Shown here: positions 1-6,894 of the stretch, piece by piece | Layout of the letters: every line of letters starts with the position of its first letter | Numbering within the stretch: position 1 is the first letter of the stretch | From: Anaerolineae bacterium | GTDB taxonomy: Bacteria > Chloroflexota > Anaerolineae > JAAYZQ01 | Assembly (NCBI GenBank): GCA_016926595.1 | Contig: JAFGOG010000130.1 | Coordinates: 1-17,985 of the forward strand | Direction of reading: 5' to 3' | Length of the DNA: 17,985 nucleotides | The notes under the pieces: model-generated | What the model saw: the letters and a program-made list of their open reading frames with translations, nothing else | Database searches by the model: none | Told to the model about the DNA's origin: nothing | Position numbers and translations under genes: made by a program

Positions 1-8
1 CTCAACAT
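1..8 (-). CDS. Start of next gene, running off the left edge (product unknown)
   Basis: A minus-strand ATG at 8-6 sits seven bases downstream of a full AGGAGG Shine-Dalgarno sequence (plus-strand cctcct, 16-21). An extended -10 promoter lies just upstream of that. The order of promoter, short leader, Shine-Dalgarno and ATG is what a new gene start looks like, but fewer than three codons are visible and nothing can be said about the product. A second ATG in another frame lies at 13-11, only two bases after the Shine-Dalgarno, which is too close to be preferred. Confidence 0.45.
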
Positions 9-15
9 GGCATAT

Positions 16-21
16 CCTCCT
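16..21 (-). promoter_or_regulatory. Shine-Dalgarno sequence AGGAGG
   Basis: The minus strand reads AGGAGG here, with seven bases to the ATG at 8-6. It is one of the strongest ribosome-binding sites in the window and the main reason for calling a gene start at the left edge. Confidence 0.5.
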
Positions 22-34
22 GGTCTTTTCGCTG

Positions 35-43
35 ATTATACCA
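35..43 (-). promoter_or_regulatory. Extended -10 promoter (TGGTATAAT) for the gene leaving the left edge
   Basis: On the minus strand the sequence reads TGG then TATAAT, a perfect sigma-70 type -10 hexamer (plus-strand 35-40) preceded by the TGn extension (41-43). No good -35 hexamer is seen at 16-18 bases, which is common for extended -10 promoters. Transcription would start near position 28, giving a leader of about 20 bases that carries AGGAGG and the ATG at 8. This is a pattern call from sequence alone. Confidence 0.5.
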
Positions 44-369
44 TACCACTAGATGTAGTGGGTACCATGCGAACTACCAGAGAGCCACAATTCCTCCTTT
101 GACATCAGACTGTCCTTTCACCACCAAGCGCCATCACCACCACTGTCGGCGCCGGTTGGACCCTCCTGCGCCATCTTGCTCCGGTGTGGCGCAGCGTCCT
201 ACACGAACCCCTGGCCTCGATCCTTTTCAAACAAGCTCCCAAGCCCGTCTCGGGCCGCCCCCGGGGACGGGGGCTTGAGCCTTATTCGAAAGGTATTGCT
301 CCTAGTATACCAGGACTCGCGCTTCTAGGCGAATTTCGTCTGGTGCGCATGAGGTTCTTCAGCGGTCTA
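44..369. other. Intergenic region between the operon end and the next gene
   Basis: I see no credible coding sequence in these roughly 325 bases. An 80-residue plus-strand open frame starting at 184 has no ribosome-binding site, no recognisable protein character, and runs into the secreted-protein gene. The region holds the candidate terminator hairpin (226-279) and a 14-base near-palindrome at 301-314 (CCTAGTATACCAGG, one mismatched pair). The octamer gcgccatc occurs twice, at about 128 and 168, with no clear meaning. Confidence 0.6.
226..279 (-). terminator. Possible Rho-independent terminator at the end of the polysaccharide operon
   Basis: About 90 bases past the stop of the secreted-protein gene, a GC-rich inverted repeat can fold. 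Plus-strand cccgtc (244-249) pairs with gacggg (266-271), with an inner cggg (251-254) and cccg (260-263), and an outer caag (240-243) and cttg (274-277) after a two-base bulge. In the minus direction the stem is followed by GAGCTTGTTTG, a short and imperfect T-rich stretch. The position fits an operon end. The weak T tract and the bulge keep confidence moderate. Confidence 0.4.
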
Positions 370-2262
370 CTAGGCCAGGTCCGCCGCGCTCAGAGTGCAG
401 TTTCTCACACCATGTCCAGGGGATGACCAGGCCCCCTTGAGCACCAAAGGCAAGTAGACCGGCAGCGGATTCGCCAGAACGACTGCGGCCGCGCGGCTGC
501 TCCCGCCACTCGAGTTGGTCAGAAGCGCGGCATTCCGCAGCGCCTGGCGCGCAGAGGCCACAATGCGCGCCCTGTAGCGGATGGTGATCTCCTGGCCGGG
601 GGCAGGGGAGTCGCTCCAGGTCAGGCAGTGACAGATGCCGTTGTACAAGGGTGGGATGCTGCTGCCTTCTACAAGGACCCTATCTGGCGTGCTGATTCCC
701 GCCGGCAGCGTATCTGTCAGGGCCAGCGTCTGTCCGGTTCCCAGGAAACTCAGGGTGTAGGTGATCGGGTCATGTTGAAAGCCAGAGGTTGGGGTGGCCG
801 TTTTTGTTATCTTGGCTGCGGCACGCCCCCAGGCAACGGTCAACGTCGGACGCCCCTCAGCATTCCAGGGGCCCACGTCGGAAGAGTGAAAGTACTTGCC
901 GCTATGAGTGGCCCAATCCGCCTCATACAGGGCCAGGTGCAGGGGGGTGCCCGCAGCATAGGCTTCGGCTACCGCGCGGCTGACATTCCAGTGATACGGG
1001 ATCCCCTCGGGTGGGGTGCTGTCGTCGACCGGGTAGACCCAGGTGGCCGAGATGTTTTCCCTGGCCAGGGGGGCGTTGTTCCAGGTCACACTGCTCTCTG
1101 TCCACCCCCCATCTACCGTGAGCACCTGGATCAGGGATGGTTGGGGGTCGGGGTCGCAGCCCTCACCTGCCCCCCCCCATAGGTACAGCGTCAGCGTGGC
1201 AGACAGGATGACCTGGTTAGCCGGCATGGCATCCAGGGGAAAGGTCACATAAGTCCTCGAGAAGCAGGGCCAGTCGCCGATAGCGCCCAAATTCTGGATG
1301 TTCACGAACGTCTTCCCCGCCCAGTTCAGCTCGCCCCAGGTCGGAAAATAGTCGGGCGCCGCCGGTGCCCCACAGATGCTGCTGCCTCCCACATCCGCGT
1401 CCACCACAGTGGCGCCTTCAAGGCCCTGGCGGATGGTAACCTTGCCCTCCCCGCTGGCCGGCGGCGGGCTGTAGCCTGGGTTCCCAAACTGTAATTGCCC
1501 CCACGTGGCCGGCTGTTCGGGTTGCATCGTCTCCGGCCATACCTGATCCTCGATCGGCGTGCCCTCAGCGTCGTCCCGGTCGTGCAGGGCCACAGCCATG
1601 CCCCAGAGGGTCCCCTCAGCAGGGGGGGCGCTCAGGCCCAGAGCCGAGTAGGGAATGAGAAACTTGGGCGCCCAGCCCCGGTCGTCGACCTCGTCGTTGG
1701 GATAGTTGCCAGCCCACCCCACGGTTGTGGTAAAGGGCAGGCTGGCCGCCACCCAACGATCTCCGTTGCCCTGGTAGGCAGCCTGGTACCCCTCCCGAGA
1801 GGGAGTGACCGAGAGTTGGGCTTCAAACCGGTAGGAAGCTATGCTTGGGGCCAAACCTGCGTTTCCCGCCGTATCCAGGTAGAGCGTGGCCGCGTCCCAG
1901 GCGGTGAGGTCCTCGGAGGAAGGAGACTGGTCGAACCAGAGACGGCGGTCCATGGCAGACAGTCGCACGTAAAGATGGTCCTCCTGGTAGCTGACCCGGA
2001 CATCTACCGAGTTCTTTGTGGGAGTGACGGGGCCGAACCAAAAGATGGCTGCTTCTTCACCGGGGATGTTGTATGGAGCAGACACCCTGCGTGGCTCCGG
2101 GCTCTGGGTTCGTTGCTGGATAGGTATCGAGTTGCCCGGGGATGGAAGAGCGACTTCGTACCTTCCTGAAAAAAGCCTACTGCTCGCGGGCAAGAACCAG
2201 GCCAATACCAGGAACCACAACAGCCCGGTGCCGAACGCCTTGCCAGCCGCCGTCCTGTTCAC
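370..2262 (-). CDS. Secreted multidomain protein: CBM9-like, DNRLRE-like and DUF11-like domains
   Basis: A 630-residue exported protein that probably acts at the cell surface, perhaps binding carbohydrate; no catalytic domain is recognised. Residues 11-27 are hydrophobic after a short basic start, like a signal peptide or anchor. Residues about 65-262 resemble a CBM9-like beta-sandwich (W125-D-A, a Y-R-F-E-A strand, and a final W254-G-Q-L-Q-F). Residues about 275-480 resemble a DNRLRE/disaggregatase-type domain (Y338-V-T-F-P, the W387-T-E-S-S-V-T-W-N-N motif, W425-N-V-S). Residues about 484-600 resemble a DUF11-type repeat (ITKTATP, YTLSF, TDTLPAGI). It ends with YLPLVLKG at 603-610 plus about 20 residues. 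The GTG start at 2262 overlaps the TGA of the upstream glycosyltransferase (GTGA), implying coupled translation. Upstream in-frame codons give arginine-rich, shadow-like sequence, so longer starts were rejected. A G9 tract lies at residues about 361-364. Confidence 0.85.
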   Translation of the reverse strand: MNRTAAGKAFGTGLLWFLVLAWFLPASSRLFSGRYEVALPSPGNSIPIQQRTQSPEPRRVSAPYNIPGEEAAIFWFGPVTPTKNSVDVRVSYQEDHLYVRLSAMDRRLWFDQSPSSEDLTAWDAATLYLDTAGNAGLAPSIASYRFEAQLSVTPSREGYQAAYQGNGDRWVAASLPFTTTVGWAGNYPNDEVDDRGWAPKFLIPYSALGLSAPPAEGTLWGMAVALHDRDDAEGTPIEDQVWPETMQPEQPATWGQLQFGNPGYSPPPASGEGKVTIRQGLEGATVVDADVGGSSICGAPAAPDYFPTWGELNWAGKTFVNIQNLGAIGDWPCFSRTYVTFPLDAMPANQVILSATLTLYLWGGAGEGCDPDPQPSLIQVLTVDGGWTESSVTWNNAPLARENISATWVYPVDDSTPPEGIPYHWNVSRAVAEAYAAGTPLHLALYEADWATHSGKYFHSSDVGPWNAEGRPTLTVAWGRAAAKITKTATPTSGFQHDPITYTLSFLGTGQTLALTDTLPAGISTPDRVLVEGSSIPPLYNGICHCLTWSDSPAPGQEITIRYRARIVASARQALRNAALLTNSSGGSSRAAAVVLANPLPVYLPLVLKGAWSSPGHGVRNCTLSAADLA

Positions 2263-3512
2263 TGTTGACCTGTCTTCCCGCCGAGCAACCTGTCGTAAAC
2301 TTGGTCCACCTGCCGGTATACCGTCTGCCACGCATAATGCGCCTCCACCCAGGCCCGGCCGTTGGTGCGCAAGCGAGCGTTGAGATCTGGGTCGGTCAGG
2401 AGACATACTGTAGCCCGGGCAAAGCTCGCGGCGTCTTTCGCGAGGAGGATGTTCTCCCCATCCCGGACCTGGATCCCCTCCGCGCCGATGGGCGTCGACA
2501 CGATGGGCAGCCCCCACAACCACGCATCCACGATCTTGACCCGCATGCCGCCGCCGGCGTGCAGCGGGACGATAAAGGCATCGGCCGCCTGCAGATAGGG
2601 CGCCCTATCGGCGACGTAGCCGGTGACCTGCACGCGCGGATCGGCGGCCAGCGCCTGCACCTCGGGCGGCGGATTCTTGCCCACCACCATGAAGCGGGCT
2701 TCAGGGACCTGTTGGTGGATCAGCGGAAGCACCTCGCGGGCGAACCAGAGCACCCCGTGCACGTTGGGCGGCCAGAACATGGTGCCCAGGTGCAGAACCG
2801 TGGGCACGCCCCCCTCCCTGTGAACCACGGGGGATACCTGCTCCGGATCGACGCAGATGGGCACGACCGTGAATTTGTCTTCCAGGCGCTGCTGTTCCTC
2901 CGCCGCAAACAGGGCCATCAGGTGCTCCCGGTCCTCTTGGGTGACCGTCAGCACGGCATCGAACACCCGGCACATGGTGGCCTCGTAGCTGCGATAGGCC
3001 CGCGCCTCGCGGGCCATGATCGCCCGGCGCAGGGGGTTGCGCTCGGTATCGGCCATGCGACGGTACAATAGGTAGATGGCGTTGTGCTCATCGAGCAGGG
3101 TGCGTGGCTGGTCAGGTGCAGAGAATTGGGCCGCCAACCGTCCCCACCAGGCCATGGAGAGCTGATCCGTATGGATCACGTCAAAGCAACTCCCACCTGC
3201 CAGCATCTGCAGTGTCGTGTCCATCTCCCTGATCTCGTTTCTGGCGACAAGCATCGGCAGCCCGGTGAGCATCCCCTTGACACCGGCCCGCAGGTTACGC
3301 CACCCGGAGCGTACCATCGGCACCGAATGCACGGCGTGACACAGGCGCTCCAAATGCGCGCTCGCATCCGGGCCGTCATCTGGTCGGGTGAAGGAAACCA
3401 GTGTCACCTTGTGACTCTTGACCAGATGGCGGAGCATGTGATACTGGCGTATCTTGGGGCCAGCGTCTAGTGGGTAGGGCAATACCATGGTGAGGAACAG
3501 GATGTGAGCCAC
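2259..3512 (-). CDS. GT4-family glycosyltransferase, Stp1-like (exosortase-associated type)
   Basis: A 417-residue GT-B glycosyltransferase, predicted to move a sugar from a nucleotide donor onto a lipid-linked glycan at the cytoplasmic face of the membrane. The N-terminal acceptor domain has PYPLDAGPKIRQYHMLRHL (12-30) and a DEHNA segment (141-145). The donor domain has HLGTMFWPPNVHGVLWF (241-257) and the phosphate/sugar-binding stretch HAGGGMRVKI (318-327), leading into GLPIVSTPIGAEGI (334-347). The N-terminal pattern recalls the PEP-CTERM/EpsH1-associated sugar transferase group (TIGR03087); this is recognition by eye. The start is GTG at 3512 with a G-rich stretch upstream; the next ATG, at residue 9, would remove the first beta strand. 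It lies 139 bases after the GNAT gene and ends in a GTGA overlap with the secreted-protein gene. Confidence 0.9.
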   Translation of the reverse strand: MAHILFLTMVLPYPLDAGPKIRQYHMLRHLVKSHKVTLVSFTRPDDGPDASAHLERLCHAVHSVPMVRSGWRNLRAGVKGMLTGLPMLVARNEIREMDTTLQMLAGGSCFDVIHTDQLSMAWWGRLAAQFSAPDQPRTLLDEHNAIYLLYRRMADTERNPLRRAIMAREARAYRSYEATMCRVFDAVLTVTQEDREHLMALFAAEEQQRLEDKFTVVPICVDPEQVSPVVHREGGVPTVLHLGTMFWPPNVHGVLWFAREVLPLIHQQVPEARFMVVGKNPPPEVQALAADPRVQVTGYVADRAPYLQAADAFIVPLHAGGGMRVKIVDAWLWGLPIVSTPIGAEGIQVRDGENILLAKDAASFARATVCLLTDPDLNARLRTNGRAWVEAHYAWQTVYRQVDQVYDRLLGGKTGQQ

Positions 3513-3621
3513 AGGTCTTAGAATCCCACCCCATTCTTCGAGCTTGATAGCGATTTACTGCTGCACACTTGGTCCTCGCTACAGTCCATATCTTCCCGTT
3601 GTGAACTGGCCTGCCAACCTA

Positions 3622-3640
3622 CTGCCCCTTCGGGCGGCAG
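3622..3640 (-). other. Hairpin in the 139-base gap between the GNAT and GT4 genes
   Basis: Plus-strand CTGCC-CC-TTCG-GG-C-GGCAG can form a short stem with one bulged C. The transcribed strand carries the complementary stem with a CGAA loop. It lies about 12 bases past the GNAT stop codon (3652-3654). No T-run follows on the minus strand, so it is not a classic intrinsic terminator; it could be an RNA-stability or pausing element. The rest of the gap (3513-3621) holds nothing I can name, and no convincing promoter. Confidence 0.3.
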
Positions 3641-3651
3641 AAGAGCTCCTG

Positions 3652-4788
3652 CTAGACCATATCATGGTCGCCCCACGTGATGAACCAGTTGCCGGGATCT
3701 GTGATGAATGAGTCTGAATATTCGTCGGACAGCCGCCGCACGCTCAGATTCAATGACTGAGGGAAGAGCTTCTCAGGCACGATCAAGAACCCGCTGTCTC
3801 TGAGAGATTGGGCGTAGGGCACGTGCTCCAGCATCAGGCAGCACGCCAGATCCATCCGTTGCTTTCGGAAGTGCGTGACTGCTTCCGAGATCAAACAGCT
3901 ACCTATTGTCGGCTCGTCAGGTATGGTCAGCATATCCACGATGAAGCCGATTTGGAGGCCGAATCTGCTCTCACATTTGAGTACAACGTAGCCCACAGTT
4001 TCTTCGGATCTTTTTGCCGTCAAGAGGACATATTCCTCTGTAGGGTTTTCCACGTAGCGCCAATTGAGATATTCTCTATCGCGCACTACCAGAATGCTAT
4101 AGGGGGCGGATGCCTTCTCCCAAAGCCGGTCTACACCCTCGTCGAAGCGAGATACTCTCTCCAGGCGGCAGTCAGCGGATGGTGTGCCTCCTCGGAGCGC
4201 ATAGAATAGTCCCGTAGCGGCCTGCCCTACCGGCGCCGCCAGTGACAGCAAAAGTCTGTTGCCGATACGTCTGTCTAGGATATTCCTGACGTTTAGGATT
4301 TTTGCGAACAGCGGAATCCTATCACAAAGCGTTACCCGACCCAGCTTGTGCGTGTAAACGTATTGAGAGTTCCGATTGGGGAAGCTATAGACCAAATGCA
4401 CGCCCTGCTCGGAAACTTGATCGTACGCGCGAGTGGTGAGCTTTGTGAACATCCCCTGCCGTTGAAAGTCGGGATGGATCATTGAATCAAGCTGTAGCGT
4501 GCCCAGGCCGATCCTTTCTCCAATCTTCATCCTGAGCGGCCTCAAGGCGCATTGGCCGACAATCTCCCCGTTCTCATCCTCAGCCAGGGTGATTGCTATC
4601 AGGCCGGTGTGATTGTCCCTGTAATGCCATTGCCATCGTGCTGCACTTAGCTGCTTGTCAAACACCAGCTCGAAAAGCGCCCGAATGCGATCTTGATCCC
4701 CGTTCCTGTAAGGCCTGATCGACCAGTTTCCCTTCAAAGTTTTCCCCCCTCGTCTATACTCGGTTTCTATCTTGCGTGACTCGGGCAT
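3652..4788 (-). CDS. GNAT-family acyltransferase of a polysaccharide-locus type
   Basis: A 378-residue protein with a GNAT fold, likely transferring an acyl group from acyl-CoA to an amino sugar or related acceptor. The N-terminal GNAT domain has the beta strand and alpha helix typical of acyl-CoA binding: LDSMIHPDFQRQGMF at 100-114, with Q109-R-Q-G-M-F in the position of the Q/RxxGxG/A loop. A second half contains DREYLNWRY (237-245) and ends NWFITWGDHDMV, features I associate with GNAT proteins of about 380 residues in exopolysaccharide clusters. I chose the ATG at 4788, which has GGGG six bases upstream, over a TTG at 4812. With this start it overlaps the upstream GT4 gene by 35 bases. GC content is visibly lower here than in the two downstream genes. 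The substrate is unknown. Confidence 0.82.
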   Translation of the reverse strand: MPESRKIETEYRRGGKTLKGNWSIRPYRNGDQDRIRALFELVFDKQLSAARWQWHYRDNHTGLIAITLAEDENGEIVGQCALRPLRMKIGERIGLGTLQLDSMIHPDFQRQGMFTKLTTRAYDQVSEQGVHLVYSFPNRNSQYVYTHKLGRVTLCDRIPLFAKILNVRNILDRRIGNRLLLSLAAPVGQAATGLFYALRGGTPSADCRLERVSRFDEGVDRLWEKASAPYSILVVRDREYLNWRYVENPTEEYVLLTAKRSEETVGYVVLKCESRFGLQIGFIVDMLTIPDEPTIGSCLISEAVTHFRKQRMDLACCLMLEHVPYAQSLRDSGFLIVPEKLFPQSLNLSVRRLSDEYSDSFITDPGNWFITWGDHDMV

Positions 4789-5875
4789 AAGTATCCCCGA
4801 GACCGTCAACAAGCTGTGTTTCTAGCTCATGTAAAAAGGCTCTACCCGCTCTGCCCATTTCAGCTAGCGCTTCTTTGTCGCTGAGCAAGTGGTGGATGGC
4901 CTGCGCGAGAATCATCGGCTCGTTTGAATCAATGATGCGCCCCGTAACATTGTCTCGAACGTACTCTGGCAGCGCTCCGACCCGGGTGACCAACACTGGC
5001 TTTCGGAAAAGATAGGCCAGTGGGATCAGCGCCGACTGGGAAGCTTCTGAGTAGGGAAGGACAATTAGCCCGGCACGGCGGAAGAGTTCAATGGTTTCGG
5101 CATCCTTGATCAAGTAGTTGCGTATCTCCAGATTGGGTGGACACTCGCACTTGGCCAACTCTTCCGACAGGCGCCCCGTGCCCGCTATCACCATTTTTGC
5201 CTGCAAGCCATCCGATGTGCAAAGCAGACGGGCAGCATCAATGAACTCCCATACTCCTTTGTACTTTTCCAAACGCCCGAATAGAACGACCAAGTTGTCG
5301 TAAGAGAGACCGTCCTCAGCATTCGCATGAATCTGCTCATAGAGACCATAGTCAAAACAGTGATGCACCAGCGGCATGACGGTTGTGCCGGCTGGGCCAG
5401 TCTTCCAGCTTTCTAGAATACGTGCCACTGCCTGGCTGTGAACCACAACGGCGTCAGCCGCATTCACCTCTGCCCGTCGATAGATGCCCTTCACCAGTTC
5501 CCCTCTGGCGCCTTCATGTGTGACGGCGTCATGGCGGGTGAGAACCAGCGGATAGCGCCTGCGCAAGCAGAACAAGAGAGGCAGGTTCCACAGATGAGGG
5601 GTGGTGATATGGACCACATTGGGACGCACAGCCTCGATCTGTCGCAACAAGCTGTAGAACTTGGCTGGGTTGAGCGCAGAAGGACTCAGACCGGTGCTTG
5701 AAAACGAGTGCGCCGGCAGCAGCCTGACATCTCGATGGTAGGCATCGCTTCGGAGGGCAACCGATCCGATGACCGAGACATCATATCCTGGCTGGGTGAC
5801 GAGGGCACTGGCGAGACCGGCCGAATAGAACTGCATTCCGATGGAAGGGGAGAGTCCTATGATCACCACTCTCAT
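4754..5875 (-). CDS. GT4-family glycosyltransferase
   Basis: A 373-residue GT-B fold glycosyltransferase with the normal length for GT4. It begins MRVVIIGLSPSIGMQFYSAGLA, a Rossmann strand with the glycine-rich acceptor loop. The donor half opens with the VVLFGRLEKYKG segment (196-207), where R201 and K204/K206 match the phosphate-binding positions seen in the family. The sugar-binding helix region is LPYSEASQSALIPLAY (273-288), with E277 as the likely catalytic-loop glutamate, followed by KPVLVTRVGALPEYV. The ATG at 5875 has a GAGGT Shine-Dalgarno five bases upstream (5881-5885). It follows the deacetylase gene by 60 bases and overlaps the GNAT start. It probably adds one sugar of the repeat unit; donor and acceptor cannot be read from sequence. 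Confidence 0.92.
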   Translation of the reverse strand: MRVVIIGLSPSIGMQFYSAGLASALVTQPGYDVSVIGSVALRSDAYHRDVRLLPAHSFSSTGLSPSALNPAKFYSLLRQIEAVRPNVVHITTPHLWNLPLLFCLRRRYPLVLTRHDAVTHEGARGELVKGIYRRAEVNAADAVVVHSQAVARILESWKTGPAGTTVMPLVHHCFDYGLYEQIHANAEDGLSYDNLVVLFGRLEKYKGVWEFIDAARLLCTSDGLQAKMVIAGTGRLSEELAKCECPPNLEIRNYLIKDAETIELFRRAGLIVLPYSEASQSALIPLAYLFRKPVLVTRVGALPEYVRDNVTGRIIDSNEPMILAQAIHHLLSDKEALAEMGRAGRAFLHELETQLVDGLGDTYARVTQDRNRV

Positions 5876-5880
5876 GGTTT

Positions 5881-5885
5881 ACCTC
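5881..5885 (-). promoter_or_regulatory. Shine-Dalgarno GAGGT that fixes the GT4 start at 5875
   Basis: The minus strand reads ACGAGGTAAACC directly before the ATG. Complementarity to the 16S tail and a five-base spacing support this start. Confidence 0.6.
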
Positions 5886-5935
5886 GTGGATCCGTCAACA
5901 CCTTGACGCCGGTTGTGTTGCATTGACCTCGCCCC

Positions 5936-6799
5936 TCAGCCATAGCTGTGGCGCTCGTCTCCAAGCTCGTGCGCAGCGATCCAATCCTCAAGCACCTCCT
6001 TCAGGGGCCCAAACTCGAAATCCCGGCATAGGAGGCTTAGCTTTGTCGCGGTCTTGTTCAGGTTCTGATAATGCCTCAGGCGGCTCCGAAGCGAGACCCC
6101 GGCAATGCGCGGCTGATCAGGATCAAACTCCCAGGGATGGACATAGACTATCGCCGGAATCCCATCCTTGTTCACCTGCCTGATGGCCCAGCGTGTCAGT
6201 GGATAAGGATACAATCGCAGGTACCCACCTCCGCCGACAGGGAGCGACCATTTCCAGAGCCGACAGGTCGTCAGTGGAAATTCCCAGAGATCTTTTTTGA
6301 TCTGGTAGGGGTGCCGCGGTGCACCGGGAAAACCTCCCAGGTCGTGGTGTATCGGGAAAATGCTCGAATCATATTCGAGCCCGAAGGAAGACAGAATATC
6401 CAACGCCCAGGCTGTCTTGGGCGTGATTGAATAGGAAGGAGCCCGGTAGCCCACAATCTTTCGGCCTACGATGTCTTCCAGGATGTCGAGTGAGCGCTTG
6501 ATGTCGTGGGCCAGCTCTTCCGGTGTCTGGTTCGTAACGAGTCGGTGGGCATACCCATGGGTGGCAATCTCGTGCCCGTCTGAGTCAACCTGCCGAACCA
6601 GATCCGGATGCTGCTCAGCCACCCACCCCACAAAGAAAAAAGTAGCCTTCAGGCGATGCTGGGCCAGGATGTCAAGAATCTGCTGCGTGTTCTGGACGAC
6701 ACGGCTTTCATACGCACACCAGTCTTCAGCCCTCACTGCCCGGGCGAAGGCTGATACCTGAAAATGCTCTTCTACGTCAACGGATAGGGCATTTAGCAT
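5936..6799 (-). CDS. Polysaccharide deacetylase (NodB fold), XrtA/PEP-CTERM-associated type
   Basis: A 287-residue carbohydrate esterase 4 enzyme that would remove N-acetyl groups from a nascent or lipid-linked glycan. It matches the group described as XrtA system polysaccharide deacetylase (TIGR03006, with a DUF3473 C-terminus). The metal site is visible: SVDVEEHF places D8 as the NodB aspartate, and THGYAH gives the H81/H85 pair. R119 in GYRAPSYS and H221 in YVHPWEFD complete the usual motifs. DSSIFP (144-149) and GGGYLRLYP (189-197) are also typical. There is no signal peptide, so it may act in the cytoplasm as its relatives are thought to do. The ATG at 6799 directly precedes the conserved start; the ribosome-binding site is weak (AAAAGAAAC). 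No exosortase is seen in the window. Confidence 0.93.
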   Translation of the reverse strand: MLNALSVDVEEHFQVSAFARAVRAEDWCAYESRVVQNTQQILDILAQHRLKATFFFVGWVAEQHPDLVRQVDSDGHEIATHGYAHRLVTNQTPEELAHDIKRSLDILEDIVGRKIVGYRAPSYSITPKTAWALDILSSFGLEYDSSIFPIHHDLGGFPGAPRHPYQIKKDLWEFPLTTCRLWKWSLPVGGGGYLRLYPYPLTRWAIRQVNKDGIPAIVYVHPWEFDPDQPRIAGVSLRSRLRHYQNLNKTATKLSLLCRDFEFGPLKEVLEDWIAAHELGDERHSYG

Positions 6800-6894
6800 C
6801 TTGATCGTTTCTTTTCAGCGAAATTTCGAACCCGAGATCCCTGGAATCTGGACACAGGTCCGATCTGTCTCAGCACATGTTGGACAATCCAGGT

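Noticed and set aside
2263..2523. Upstream extension of the secreted-protein gene
   Set aside because: The extra 87 residues are arginine- and proline-rich shadow of the glycosyltransferase C-terminus. The GTG in the GTGA overlap leads directly into a hydrophobic export segment.
2142..3071. 309-residue open frame on the plus strand
   Set aside because: It is antisense to the GT4 gene in GC-rich DNA, with histidine-, arginine- and proline-rich sequence lacking any recognisable domain. The minus-strand frame encodes a clear enzyme.
3513..3621. Promoter for the Stp1-like glycosyltransferase
   Set aside because: A TTCACA resembles a -35 element, but the hexamer at the right distance matches TATAAT at only three positions.
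6800..6894. Promoter or operator in the gap before the deacetylase gene
   Set aside because: The palindrome cgaaatttcg (6819-6828) and imperfect repeats of TGGACA and CCTGGA/TCCAGG are present, but no -10/-35 pair of useful quality was found and the repeats are short enough to be chance.
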